Shown here: positions 44,992 through 54,799 of the stretch, piece after piece
Layout of the letters: each line of letters begins with the position of its first letter
Numbering within the stretch: position 1 is the stretch's first letter
Origin: Alphaproteobacteria bacterium
GTDB lineage: Bacteria > Pseudomonadota > Alphaproteobacteria > Rickettsiales > Midichloriaceae
DNA: 64,000 bases
NCBI GenBank assembly: GCA_013288625.1
Contig: JABDBN010000003.1
Location: 1-64,000 of the forward strand
Reading direction: 5' to 3'
Position numbers and translations under genes: made by a program
The notes under the pieces: generated by a model
Told to the model about the DNA's origin: nothing
The model's database searches: none
Seen by the model: only the letters and a program-made list of their open reading frames with translations

Positions 44992-46602
44992 CTAAGCCAT
45001 GCTCAGGGCTACAGCCTCAGCTACCTTTATCCCATCCACTCCCGCTGACAAAATGCCACCTGCATAACCTGCACCTTCGCCTGCAGGGAATAAGCCTTTG
45101 GTGTTAATGCTCTGGAAGCTCTCATCGCGCTTGATGCGAATTGGAGAGGAGGTGCGGGTTTCTACGCCAGTGAGCACAGCATCATTCATATCAAAGCCTG
45201 GTATTTGGCGGCCGAATGCAGTAAGGGCTTCGCGGATGGCGGCGATGACGTAATCTGGAAGGCAGGTTGAGAGGTCGGTTGGCGTTACGCCTGGCTTATA
45301 TGAGGGAGTGACGCTTCCTAAGTGGGTAGATGGCACCCCTGCAATAAAATCACCCACAGTTTGGGCAGGTGCGGCATAAGTGCTGCCACCAGCTATAAAA
45401 GCAGCGGACTCCCACTTGCGCTGGAACTCAACGCCAGCAAGCGACCCTCCAGGGTAATCCTCAGGCGTGATGCCTACAACAATACCAGCGTTGGCATTGC
45501 GTTCGGCTCGAGAATACTGGCTCATGCCATTGGTAACCACGCGCCCTTCTTCTGATGTGGCAGCAACCACCGTGCCACCAGGACACATGCAGAAGCTGTA
45601 GACATCACGTCCATTTGTGGCATGATGCACCAATCTGTAATCTGCAGCGCCAAGGATAGGATTGCCAGAATTCTTGCCAAAGCGGGCCATATCTATTAGC
45701 GATTGCGGATGTTCTATGCGCAAGCCCAAGGAAAAAGGTTTGGCTTCAATATAGACACCTAAGTCTGCAAGTAGCTTAAAAGTATCGCGCGAGCTATGGC
45801 CGATCGCGAGCACCACATGGTCGGTTTCGATATGCTCTCCACCTGCCAGCATAACCCCGCGCACTTGTCTTGTACCATCGCTGGCTGTGCTAATATCGAT
45901 ATCCGTTACTCGGCTTTGGAAGCGATATTCGCCCCCGAGCGATTCAATAGTCCTACGCATATTCTCTACCATTTTTACCAGCCGAAACGTGCCGATATGA
46001 GGCTTGGCTTCGGTTAATATATCTGGCGGAGCCTCTGCTTTCACAAATTCGGTTAAAACCTTGCGGCCAAGATAGCGTGGGTCTTTGATCTGACTGTAGA
46101 GCTTGCCATCGGAAAACGTGCCTGCGCCGCCTTCCCCATATTGTACGTTGGACTCGGGGTTAAGAACTGATCTACGCCATAGCCCCCAGGTATCTTTAGT
46201 GCGCTCACGCACCACTTTGCCACGCTCAAGTATTATGGGTCTGAATCCCATTTGTGCCAGAAGCAAAGCGGCAAACAGCCCACAAGGCCCAGCGCCAATC
46301 ACTATTGGTCGAGTGCTCAGAGTTTTTGGCGCCTTTGCTACGAAGCGGTAATCCGTATCCGGCATCGGCTGAACCCGAGCATCATTAGAGAGGCGTTTAA
46401 GCACTTCAGCCTCATTCTTTACCTCTACATCAAGAGTGTAGATGAGTGAAATGGATGATTTCTTGCGCGCATCATTTGCACGCCTATATACCGCGCATGA
46501 GATAAGCTCATGGGGCGCAATCTTAAGCCGAGCAATAGCTGCCTCAGCAATGGCTTCTTGAGGGTGATCTAGCGGGAGTTTAATTTCAGTAAGGCGGAGC
46601 AT
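44992..46602 (-). CDS. NAD(P)/FAD-dependent oxidoreductase (COG2509-like)
   Basis: 'PIVIGAGPCGLFAALLLAQMGFRPIILERG', 'GEGGAGTFSDGKLYSQI', 'LFPAGEGAGYAGGILSAGVDGIKVAEAVA'. Confidence 0.93.
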   Translation of the reverse strand: MLRLTEIKLPLDHPQEAIAEAAIARLKIAPHELISCAVYRRANDARKKSSISLIYTLDVEVKNEAEVLKRLSNDARVQPMPDTDYRFVAKAPKTLSTRPIVIGAGPCGLFAALLLAQMGFRPIILERGKVVRERTKDTWGLWRRSVLNPESNVQYGEGGAGTFSDGKLYSQIKDPRYLGRKVLTEFVKAEAPPDILTEAKPHIGTFRLVKMVENMRRTIESLGGEYRFQSRVTDIDISTASDGTRQVRGVMLAGGEHIETDHVVLAIGHSSRDTFKLLADLGVYIEAKPFSLGLRIEHPQSLIDMARFGKNSGNPILGAADYRLVHHATNGRDVYSFCMCPGGTVVAATSEEGRVVTNGMSQYSRAERNANAGIVVGITPEDYPGGSLAGVEFQRKWESAAFIAGGSTYAAPAQTVGDFIAGVPSTHLGSVTPSYKPGVTPTDLSTCLPDYVIAAIREALTAFGRQIPGFDMNDAVLTGVETRTSSPIRIKRDESFQSINTKGLFPAGEGAGYAGGILSAGVDGIKVAEAVALSMA

Positions 46603-46832
46603 GGGATTCTATTAAATAGGTAAGTTTGTACAGTATACAATTTCCAAAAAATGTCCACTAAGCAACCAGGTTTTTATTCAAATCACTGTATTGCTTATAA
46701 ATCATGTAGTTAGATAAAAACTCAATTATAATTTATTTAAAAATCCCGTTTTTTACGCAAATTCGCGTTGCTCATATTGTATAAATGTGTATATTTTTGT
46801 CACAGGTTTAACTTTTTATTGGTTTCATTATT

Positions 46833-47459
46833 ATGAAAAAAATTCTTATTTCAGCTGCAGCAATTGCATTACTTGCAACAACTGCAAGCGCTAAAGCAGC
46901 AGGAGACGCTGCTTATGTTAAAGGAAGTCTTGGTTATGGCGTCGGCCAAAAATTCAATTATAAGACTGATCTAGTATCCCCGAAGAAGGGTAAAGGTCTT
47001 GTTGGAAACGTTGGTGCAGGTATGGCCTTCGCTAATGGTTTGAGATCTGATGCTGAATTCTATTTTGATGATGGTATAGATTCAAAAATTAAAAATAGAG
47101 CTGTTGGTGGTAATAACTCTAAATTCAAAGTAAAAACCATGGGTTTATTTGTGAATGGTTATTTTGACATTAAAAATAGCAGTGCATTTACCCCATACGT
47201 TATGGCTGGTTTAGGTTGGGCTCATAACAATACTTCTTTTAAGTCAAATGGAGTGAATCTTATTAAAAATAAGAAAACAAATTCCCTTGCATATCAGGCT
47301 GGTGTAGGCGTAAGCTATGCAGTTTCTAAAAATGTTGCTTTGGATGTTGGATATAGATATATCGATAAGAACATCAAAATCCGTGAAATTGCTACAAACA
47401 AAAGTCATAGAGTACAAGGCATTCATGCTGGTTTAGTTGGTGTTAGAGTTAGCTTCTAA
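46833..47459 (+). CDS. Outer-membrane beta-barrel protein (paralog 1)
   Basis: Signal peptide 'MKKILISAAAIALLATTASA'; alternating strands, C-terminal 'VGVRVSF'. Confidence 0.85.
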   Translation: MKKILISAAAIALLATTASAKAAGDAAYVKGSLGYGVGQKFNYKTDLVSPKKGKGLVGNVGAGMAFANGLRSDAEFYFDDGIDSKIKNRAVGGNNSKFKVKTMGLFVNGYFDIKNSSAFTPYVMAGLGWAHNNTSFKSNGVNLIKNKKTNSLAYQAGVGVSYAVSKNVALDVGYRYIDKNIKIREIATNKSHRVQGIHAGLVGVRVSF

Positions 47460-47481
47460 TTCAACTTGCTATGAAGATTTG

Positions 47482-47508
47482 AAAAGGTGCCTTAGGGCAC
47501 CTTTTTTT
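47482..47508 (+). terminator. Rho-independent terminator
   Basis: aaaaggtgccttagggcaccttttttt. Confidence 0.85.
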
Positions 47509-47613
47509 ATTGGCAGCTACCTTGGCTTTGCATATTTTTAATTTCATACTTGCCTCAAAATGATTTTATGTATAGTTTTTCAATTATATTAAGTTTCAAA
47601 TGGGTCGCAAAAA

Positions 47614-48276
47614 ATGAAGAAAATTATTATCGGTGCAGGAATCATAGCTCTATTAGCATCTACAGCTAGTGCTTCTGAAATGGCAGGTCCCTATGGAAAA
47701 CTGCTTTTTGGATATGGCCATGCAGATAATTATAAATTAACCTGGGTAACAGCTGCTGGAAAAGACCATAAGAAAGCTCGTGGACGCGGGTTTTTAGGTG
47801 CAGTTGCATTTGGCTATGCTTTTGCTGACACCAACTGGCGCGCTGACCTTGAGTATTTTGCAGACGATGGGCTAAAAGGGCATAAAGGGCTTTTTGATAT
47901 CCAGCAACGGGTAAAGGTCAAAAGCTCAATTGGGTTTGTAAATGCCTATTATGATTTCATCAATAAAGGAAAGATGACGCCTTTTGTTATTGCCGGTTTG
48001 GGGTGGGGACACACCAAGACTGAATTCAATAACGATTATGGTAAAGCTACAGCAACTAAAAGTAATTTTGGCTTACAGCTTGGCTTAGGGATAGCCTATG
48101 AAGTTATGAAGAATGCTGCATTTGAGGTGGGATACCGTTTCATATATCAGGGCAATAAGAAGTTGCACTTCGCCCAAACCTTGCCTACAGTCCCTGGTGG
48201 ATCGATTGACTGGAAAATCAAGAAGCAATCTGGCGAAATCCATACAGCGCTTATGGGTTTTAGAGTCTTCTTCTAA
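47614..48276 (+). CDS. Outer-membrane beta-barrel protein (paralog 2)
   Basis: Signal peptide 'MKKIIIGAGIIALLASTASA'; 'MTPFVIAGLGWGHTKTEF' parallels 'FTPYVMAGLGWAHNNTSF'; C-terminal 'MGFRVFF'. Confidence 0.85.
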   Translation: MKKIIIGAGIIALLASTASASEMAGPYGKLLFGYGHADNYKLTWVTAAGKDHKKARGRGFLGAVAFGYAFADTNWRADLEYFADDGLKGHKGLFDIQQRVKVKSSIGFVNAYYDFINKGKMTPFVIAGLGWGHTKTEFNNDYGKATATKSNFGLQLGLGIAYEVMKNAAFEVGYRFIYQGNKKLHFAQTLPTVPGGSIDWKIKKQSGEIHTALMGFRVFF

Positions 48277-48289
48277 ATTGCTCGCCTTA

Positions 48290-49225
48290 CTAAATATAAG
48301 TTTCCAATATGCTTTCCATATGCGTTGGGGTTATCCCTAGTGTTGTTAGCCCATTTTTGCCAAACACAATGTTGTCATATTTTAGCAACTCTATTTGATC
48401 TCTGGTCATAATGGGGTTGGGCATAAGCTCCAGGAAGAAAGCCTTAATTTTAGCTAAGAACATAGGTATGGGAAGCAACAATCTTCTTCTGTGACCGACT
48501 TTAAGTATGATCTCTATGATCTCTTTAAAGGTATAAACAGTAGGGCCACCCAACTCAAGGGTTTTGCTGCAAACCAAATTTGGATCCTCCTGCAAACATT
48601 GTACTACAGCTTTTGCAACATCGCCCACAAAAACTGGTTGGAATTTAGTGCGTCCTGATCCTATCAGCGGAAGTGCGGGGGAGATTTTTGCCATCCAATT
48701 AAATAAATTGGTAAAGTTATCCTCGGCGCCAAAAATAACCGAGGGGCGCAAAATAGTTGCCTTATTGAAATGCTGCAAAATAGCTTTCTCGCCGGCTAGC
48801 TTGGTTTTTGCATATTGTGAATTTTGGCATGAGCGCTCAACGCCTAATGCTGATACATGAACCAGGCGCTTAACTTGATTGCTCTGGCAAAGTTTTGCTA
48901 TATTATCTGCCGCCGTCACATGCATATTATGAAAGTTATGTTTTCCTTTGCTGTAAAGAATCCCCACAAGGTTGATAACGGCATCCGAACCTTTGATAGC
49001 TTTCTCAAGTTGACTGATTTTAGCAACGTCGGCTTTGACAAACCCAATCTGGCCTACAGCTCCGCATACCCGCAGCGCTGAGGCTTTATCAGGATCTCGT
49101 GAAACCAGTTTAATCGTAACTCCAGTTTTTGCTAACTCTCTCACAACATAGTGGCCTAGGAAACCAGAGCCACCAATAACAGTAACCACAGTTCCACGTT
49201 TCAATTTAAAAAATTCTGTTTTCAT
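48290..49225 (-). CDS. NDUFA9-like NAD(P)-binding SDR protein
   Basis: 'VVTVIGGSGFLGHYVVRELAKTGVTIKLVSRDP', 'VNLVGILYSKGKHNFHNMHV', 'RLVHVSALGVERSCQNSQYAKTKLAGEKAI'. Confidence 0.9.
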   Translation of the reverse strand: MKTEFFKLKRGTVVTVIGGSGFLGHYVVRELAKTGVTIKLVSRDPDKASALRVCGAVGQIGFVKADVAKISQLEKAIKGSDAVINLVGILYSKGKHNFHNMHVTAADNIAKLCQSNQVKRLVHVSALGVERSCQNSQYAKTKLAGEKAILQHFNKATILRPSVIFGAEDNFTNLFNWMAKISPALPLIGSGRTKFQPVFVGDVAKAVVQCLQEDPNLVCSKTLELGGPTVYTFKEIIEIILKVGHRRRLLLPIPMFLAKIKAFFLELMPNPIMTRDQIELLKYDNIVFGKNGLTTLGITPTHMESILETYI

Positions 49226-49292
49226 CTTTACCTATATGCTTCGCTAATGATATATTTAGGTTACTATAACCTAGAGACCAAGGAGAAGCAAA

Positions 49293-49919
49293 ATGTTAAA
49301 TCCAATGAAAAGTACTGAAAAAACCCCATTTGAACTACCAGCTTTGCCTTATGATAAGAAGGCGCTTGAGCCGCATATCACTGAAAAAACCCTGAATTTT
49401 CACCATGGTAAACACCACCAGGCTTACGTTAATAATTTAAATAACCTGATAAAGGGTAGCGAACTTGAAACTAAAACCCTGGAAGAAATTATCCTGGCGA
49501 CTGTAAATGACAATGCTAAAGTGGGGATCTTTAACAATGCTGCGCAAATTTGGAACCACACCTTTTTCTGGCACTGCATGAAGCCACAGGGTGGTGGAAA
49601 ACCCACAGGAAAGCTTGCTGCTCAAATCGACAAAGATTTCGGCTCTTTTGACAATTTTGCTGAGCAATTCAAACAGGCAAGTGTCACTCAATTTGGCAGC
49701 GGTTGGGCATGGTTAGTATGGGATAAAGATAAACTAAAGGTGACTAAAACACCCAATGCTGACTTGCCAATGGCGCATGGACACAGAGCTTTACTGACAG
49801 TTGATGTCTGGGAACATGCTTATTATCTTGATTATCAAAACCGACGCCCTGATTATGTCGCAATTTTTCTAGAGCATTTGGTGAATTGGAGCTTTGCAGA
49901 AAATAACTTCAATCTTTAA
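49293..49919 (+). CDS. sodB: Superoxide dismutase (Fe type), cytoplasmic
   Basis: '[40 protein letters not shown]', '[19 protein letters not shown]'. Confidence 0.96.
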   Translation: MLNPMKSTEKTPFELPALPYDKKALEPHITEKTLNFHHGKHHQAYVNNLNNLIKGSELETKTLEEIILATVNDNAKVGIFNNAAQIWNHTFFWHCMKPQGGGKPTGKLAAQIDKDFGSFDNFAEQFKQASVTQFGSGWAWLVWDKDKLKVTKTPNADLPMAHGHRALLTVDVWEHAYYLDYQNRRPDYVAIFLEHLVNWSFAENNFNL

Positions 49920-49950
49920 CTTATTAGGACATGTAGTCCTGGAGTATAAT

Positions 49951-50676
49951 ATGAATAAAAAAAATCATTATATCCTGATTGGCATATATCTTTTTATGGC
50001 ACTGGTAGCTGGGAATGCTTATGGTAAAGATTCTGACGAACTCACAAATCCGATGAAGAGTTCTGAGAAAGCCCCATTTACCTTGCCGGCTTTGCCTTAT
50101 GATGCCAAGGCGTTGGAGCCTAATATATCTGAGAAAACCTTGAACTTGCATCATGATAAGCACCAGCAGGCCTATGTTACTAAACTAAATGAACTTGTTA
50201 AAGGTACTGAGCTCGAGTCTAAAACCCTGGAAGAAATCATCATGGCAACGGCTAAAGATGAAAGCAAGCAGGGGATCTTTAACAACGCCGCGCAATTCTG
50301 GAACCATACTTTTTATTGGAATTCCATGAAATCAGGTGGAGGCGGCAAGCCATTAGGCAAGCTGGCAGCGCAGATCGATAAAGATTTTGGGTCATACGAT
50401 AAATTTAAAGAACAGTTTAAGCAAACTGGTGTTACTCAGTTTGGCAGTGGCTGGGCATGGTTGGTTTTGGATAAAGATAAATTAAAAATTATTAAAACTT
50501 CAAATGCTGATCTACCTATGGTGCATGGCCAAAGAGCTCTGCTTGTTATTGATGTATGGGAACATGCATATTATTTGGACTATCAAAATCGTCGTCCAGA
50601 TTATATTACAATTTTCCTTGACCAATTGGTAAATTGGAGCTTTGCTGAGAGTAACTTCAATATGAAACTTTTTTGA
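49951..50676 (+). CDS. Superoxide dismutase paralog with N-terminal signal peptide
   Basis: 'MNKKNHYILIGIYLFMALVAGNAYG' followed by a full SOD domain; ATG 49951. Confidence 0.93.
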   Translation: MNKKNHYILIGIYLFMALVAGNAYGKDSDELTNPMKSSEKAPFTLPALPYDAKALEPNISEKTLNLHHDKHQQAYVTKLNELVKGTELESKTLEEIIMATAKDESKQGIFNNAAQFWNHTFYWNSMKSGGGGKPLGKLAAQIDKDFGSYDKFKEQFKQTGVTQFGSGWAWLVLDKDKLKIIKTSNADLPMVHGQRALLVIDVWEHAYYLDYQNRRPDYITIFLDQLVNWSFAESNFNMKLF

Positions 50677-50701
50677 AGAAAGCTTTTGGTGAGAATCAAG
50701 T

Positions 50702-51406
50702 ATGGGTCTTGGAGATAGCGTCAAGAAAATAAAAGATAAACTAGCATTCAACCAGTCAAAGGATGTGCTTAACACAACTAAAAACTGGTATAATGACCGT
50801 TATGAATCTATGCAAGTGCAACGAAATGCTTTTGTGCTGCTTGCCTGTGTTTTTAGTTTTTCTATATGCGCACTAATGCTGGGGATATGGTATTACACTA
50901 GTAAAACTTCTATTGAACCATTCGTTATTGAAATTGAGCCCAAGTCTGGAGTGACTACAGTAGTATATCCACTGGAAAGCAAGGCTCTCAGTGAAGATGA
51001 GGCCATTCGGAGATATTTTGTCTGGAAATATGTCAAGCTCAGGGAGGAGTTTTTCTCCGGAACATTTGATCTTGTGTTCCCACAAGTTGCACTGTATTCG
51101 AATGAAAATACCTATGGCATATTTTATAGAATGAATAATAAAAACAATAAACAGAGCCCAATAAATACATTCGGATTGAGTGGAACTAGACAGATTGAAA
51201 TGAAATCTTTTACGTTTCTTAAACCGCAGGTTGCACAGGTTAGGTTTAAGGTTGTCGTTCAAGGAGTTCCAATAGCTGCCACAGATAAAATCGCAACTAT
51301 TGATTTTGTTTTTGACAATCAGAAGCTTAGTGATGAACAGAGATTTCTCAATCCCTTAGGATTTATTGTCAATAACTACACTGTTGAAGAGGAGTATAAT
51401 AAATAA
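50702..51406 (+). CDS. virB8: Type IV secretion protein VirB8
   Basis: N-terminal TM then 'KTSIEPFVIEIEPKSGVTTVVYPL...YNENTYGIFYR'-like VirB8 fold; followed by virB9. Confidence 0.92.
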   Translation: MGLGDSVKKIKDKLAFNQSKDVLNTTKNWYNDRYESMQVQRNAFVLLACVFSFSICALMLGIWYYTSKTSIEPFVIEIEPKSGVTTVVYPLESKALSEDEAIRRYFVWKYVKLREEFFSGTFDLVFPQVALYSNENTYGIFYRMNNKNNKQSPINTFGLSGTRQIEMKSFTFLKPQVAQVRFKVVVQGVPIAATDKIATIDFVFDNQKLSDEQRFLNPLGFIVNNYTVEEEYNK

Positions 51407-51410
51407 GAAT

Positions 51411-52139
51411 ATGAGATTCCAAGCATTTATAACTGCCACCGTTATTTGTTTCATGAGCCTGAATTATGCATGTGCTCAACCAAATAGACCAGTTGCTATA
51501 GACAGTCGTATTAAAACTTTTATTTATAGTGAAAATGAAATTTTCCGTATTGTAATTAATTATGGTTATCAGACTAGTGTTGAATTCGCTGAAGGGGAAG
51601 AAATCCAAACCATTTCCGTAGGAAATAACTTCGCCTGGCAGTTAACTCCAGTTGGTAGGAGATTGTTTATTAAGCCACTGGAAGAGAATATACTGACAAA
51701 CATGACCATATTAACAAATAAAAGGGTCTATCAATTTGAAGTGCAATCTAAATCTCAATCATACACAGTTGATGAAGAACTGGCTTATGTGATTCGCTTT
51801 TTCTATAATGATGAGGATTTAGACAACAAGAAACCTGAAGTTGTTGCGCATGAAGTAGAACCTATACCGGTCATAAAACCATTTAACTTTAATTACACTC
51901 TTTCAGGACCTGATTGCATTGCTCCTGTAAAAGTTTTTGATGATGGCATAAATACTTTCTTTAAATTTGATAGCAAGTTGCAGCATGTTCCAAAAATCCT
52001 TGTGAGAACTGAAACCTGTTACAAAGAGCTAAAGCTGAAGAGGCGTGCTGATTATATAGTAGTTAATACCGTTGCTTGTGAATTTAAAATTGAAAGCGGT
52101 AAAGACACTGTATATGTATTCAATGAGAGCCAGAAGTAA
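51411..52139 (+). CDS. virB9: Type IV secretion protein VirB9
   Basis: Signal peptide, 'DSRIKTFIYSENEIFRIVINYGYQTSVEFAEGEEIQTISVG', 'FNYTLSGPDCIAPVKVFDDGINTFFKF'. Confidence 0.95.
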   Translation: MRFQAFITATVICFMSLNYACAQPNRPVAIDSRIKTFIYSENEIFRIVINYGYQTSVEFAEGEEIQTISVGNNFAWQLTPVGRRLFIKPLEENILTNMTILTNKRVYQFEVQSKSQSYTVDEELAYVIRFFYNDEDLDNKKPEVVAHEVEPIPVIKPFNFNYTLSGPDCIAPVKVFDDGINTFFKFDSKLQHVPKILVRTETCYKELKLKRRADYIVVNTVACEFKIESGKDTVYVFNESQK

Positions 52140-52149
52140 GGAGCCTTAA

Positions 52150-53802
52150 ATGATGGATAACGAGAAAAATAAAGAAACTGAGGTGACCCCTGAAGTTGTC
52201 GCGCCCGAAGAGGAGAAATCATATCTTGGCTATAGCACAGAGGCAGATGAAGTTGAGGAGGGGGTAAAAGGTCAGGGTCCTAAGCAGAAATCTGTAGGGC
52301 AGTCAGTGTCTGATGCCAGGGTAAAAGCCCAAAAGCTCTTTGAAACAAAATTTTCTCAAGTGGCTAGCAATCCTAATTCAAGAAAGTTCATCATTGCTGG
52401 CTTCATAGTTGCGCTTGGAGGGTTAAGTTATTTTGTTTTTAATTCAACTAAGCCTCCTGAAGTAGTGCAACAGGAAGCCAAGGAAAAGCAGCAACAAATA
52501 GTTGAATCCAAGAAGGAAGAATTAATTAAGACAGCAGCTCCTCCTCCAGTAGTTCCTACTGTTGAATCTGTAAAGCCGGCTGCACCGGTGAAACTTCCGG
52601 AGCCTCCGCCAATTGTGAATCCACAACCGCCGGAACCCCCTCCTCCGCCGGTTCCAGCTACGCCTAATTCTCCAACTTTTCCTGCTTACCCATCAGGCGG
52701 TGGCTCTGCTCCAACAACAATTCCTGCTCCTGGTGAAGTAGCTTCAACTGAGAATCCTGGTATATTTCAAGGTGGTGCGGATAGTGAAGAGAAAAGAAAG
52801 CAGCTTGAAATGAGACGTAAAGCATCAATTATGGTGCTTGGCAGCGGCCAGGGTGCTGGTGGTGGCGGTCAAGGTGGCGGTCAGGGCGGCGGCCAACAAG
52901 GTGGTCAGGCTGGCGGTGCTGGTGCTGGCGGTGCAGAAGGCAAAGCTGCGGCTGGTAAAGAAACAGATAAAACTAAGGAAGCCCAGAAAAAGGGTGAGTA
53001 CCTTGGGTTTGGGAATGGTGCACTCGAAAATGTAAATACACGTACCTCACAAGCTACTTCAGTTTCCGCGACATTTATGGGTAATCTTGATTGCCTAATC
53101 GCACAGGGTAAGATGATTGATGCGGTACTTGAAACAGCAATCAATACTGATATTCCAGGCATGCTGAGAGCTATAGTCAGCCGTGATGTTTATGCTGAAA
53201 GCGGCAAGAATATTCTGGTTCCTAAAGGCTCCCGTTTAATTGGTACGTATAGTGCTACCAGTTCCAGCGGCGGTGGCGGCGGCGGTGGCGGTGGAGGAGC
53301 TAGTTCAGGTGGCGGAGGCAGTGGTGGAAGCTCTGCTCCTCAAGCTACAAGAGTTGCCGTGATCTGGCAGAGACTTATTCGTCCAGATGGTGTAGACATG
53401 GCGCTTAACTCTCCGGGTACTGATGACTTGGGTAGAGCTGGTGTTCCTGGATATGTAGATAACAAATTTTGGTTACAGATGGGTAGTGCTTTCTTAACCT
53501 CATATCTCATTCCAACTCTCGCAGTAAAATTTACAAGTCTTAAAAACCAAGGAGTATCTACAACGAACAGCGCAAGTACAGCGGGTGTCACCCAGACTAC
53601 AACAACTGGTACCGTAGGTTCTCAACAGCTTCAGGACAGCTTGAACAAGTTTAGAGATCTTTCGACGCAAATCGTGCAAAATACCTTTAATACTAACCCT
53701 ACAATTACAATCGATCAGGGAACCACAATTAAGGTCTTTGTTAATCAAGACATTATTTTCCCTCCTCAATTTGTCAATAATGGATTGAAGGTATTGAGAT
53801 AG
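52150..53802 (+). CDS. virB10: Type IV secretion protein VirB10 with Pro- and Gly-rich insertions
   Basis: TM, Pro-rich linker, 'LDCLIAQGKMIDAVLETAINTDIPGMLRAIVSRDVYAESGKNILVPKGSRLIGTY', 'VFVNQDIIFPPQF'. Confidence 0.95.
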   Translation: MMDNEKNKETEVTPEVVAPEEEKSYLGYSTEADEVEEGVKGQGPKQKSVGQSVSDARVKAQKLFETKFSQVASNPNSRKFIIAGFIVALGGLSYFVFNSTKPPEVVQQEAKEKQQQIVESKKEELIKTAAPPPVVPTVESVKPAAPVKLPEPPPIVNPQPPEPPPPPVPATPNSPTFPAYPSGGGSAPTTIPAPGEVASTENPGIFQGGADSEEKRKQLEMRRKASIMVLGSGQGAGGGGQGGGQGGGQQGGQAGGAGAGGAEGKAAAGKETDKTKEAQKKGEYLGFGNGALENVNTRTSQATSVSATFMGNLDCLIAQGKMIDAVLETAINTDIPGMLRAIVSRDVYAESGKNILVPKGSRLIGTYSATSSSGGGGGGGGGGASSGGGGSGGSSAPQATRVAVIWQRLIRPDGVDMALNSPGTDDLGRAGVPGYVDNKFWLQMGSAFLTSYLIPTLAVKFTSLKNQGVSTTNSASTAGVTQTTTTGTVGSQQLQDSLNKFRDLSTQIVQNTFNTNPTITIDQGTTIKVFVNQDIIFPPQFVNNGLKVLR

Positions 53803-53803
53803 T

Positions 53804-54793
53804 ATGAGCAGTTTAACAGCACTAGAAACTTATTTAGAGCCTTTGAAAAAGCTGTTTGCTGAAGAAGGGGTCAATGAAATTTCTATCAATCGCCCATTTG
53901 AAGCCTGGGTAGAAAAAAAGGGTGACATCAGATATGAGAGCATCCCGGAAATTGACCTTGATCATTTAAAGGGTTTGGCTGTGCTGGTTGCGCAATCTAC
54001 TGAGCAAAGAATAAGCGAGGAGAATCCGCTGCTTTCGGCTACTTTGCCTACAGGTTTTCGTATACAGATAGTAATACCACCTGCCTGTGAATCCGGGACT
54101 GTTGGTATTTCCATACGTAAGCCTTCAGCGATGAAATTGCTGTTAGAAGATTATGAAAAAATGGGGGCCTTTGATGCTACTGCAGTAGAGGCGCTTTTTG
54201 ATGTGAATGCGGAAAAGCTAAATAAGCTTTTAGAAGAAAAAAAGATTAAAGAATTTTTAAACACAGCTGTGATTTGCAAGCAAAACATTATAATAAGCGG
54301 TGGTACATCAACAGGTAAGACCACGTTTACTAACGCGATGTTAAGAGCAATACCAGCCGACGAGCGTATAATCACAGTTGAAGATGCTCGGGAAATAGAA
54401 TTAAGCAACCATCCGAACCGGCTGCATCTCCTCGCTTCAAAAGGAGGGCAGGGACGTGCGAAAGTAACGGCACAGGAATTGATTGAAGCCTGTCTTCGTC
54501 TGCGACCAGATCGTATTATTGTTGGTGAGTTGCGCGGTGCTGAAGCATTTAGCTTTTTGCGTGCTATTAATACTGGTCACCCTGGATCGATATCCACTCT
54601 GCATGCTGACACACCAACCATGGCTATTGAGCAGCTTAAGCTGATGGTGATGCAAGCGGGATTAGGAATGCCACCGGCCGAAATTAAAGAATACATTTTG
54701 AATGTTGTGGATATTGTAGTACAACTCAAGAGAGGTGAGAAAGGTAGAAGATATGTGTCTGAAGTGTATTATAGAGCAGCAAAGAAAAAATAG
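53804..54793 (+). CDS. virB11: Type IV secretion ATPase VirB11
   Basis: 'IIISGGTSTGKTTFTNAML', 'DERIITVEDAREIEL', 'LRLRPDRIIVGELRGAEAFSFLRAINTGHPGSISTLHAD'. Confidence 0.96.
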   Translation: MSSLTALETYLEPLKKLFAEEGVNEISINRPFEAWVEKKGDIRYESIPEIDLDHLKGLAVLVAQSTEQRISEENPLLSATLPTGFRIQIVIPPACESGTVGISIRKPSAMKLLLEDYEKMGAFDATAVEALFDVNAEKLNKLLEEKKIKEFLNTAVICKQNIIISGGTSTGKTTFTNAMLRAIPADERIITVEDAREIELSNHPNRLHLLASKGGQGRAKVTAQELIEACLRLRPDRIIVGELRGAEAFSFLRAINTGHPGSISTLHADTPTMAIEQLKLMVMQAGLGMPPAEIKEYILNVVDIVVQLKRGEKGRRYVSEVYYRAAKKK

Positions 54794-54799
54794 GTAGTT

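Noticed and set aside
46620-46832. Intergenic region before the first OMP gene considered for a small RNA or riboswitch
   Set aside because: AT-rich with no convincing conserved structure visible by eye.
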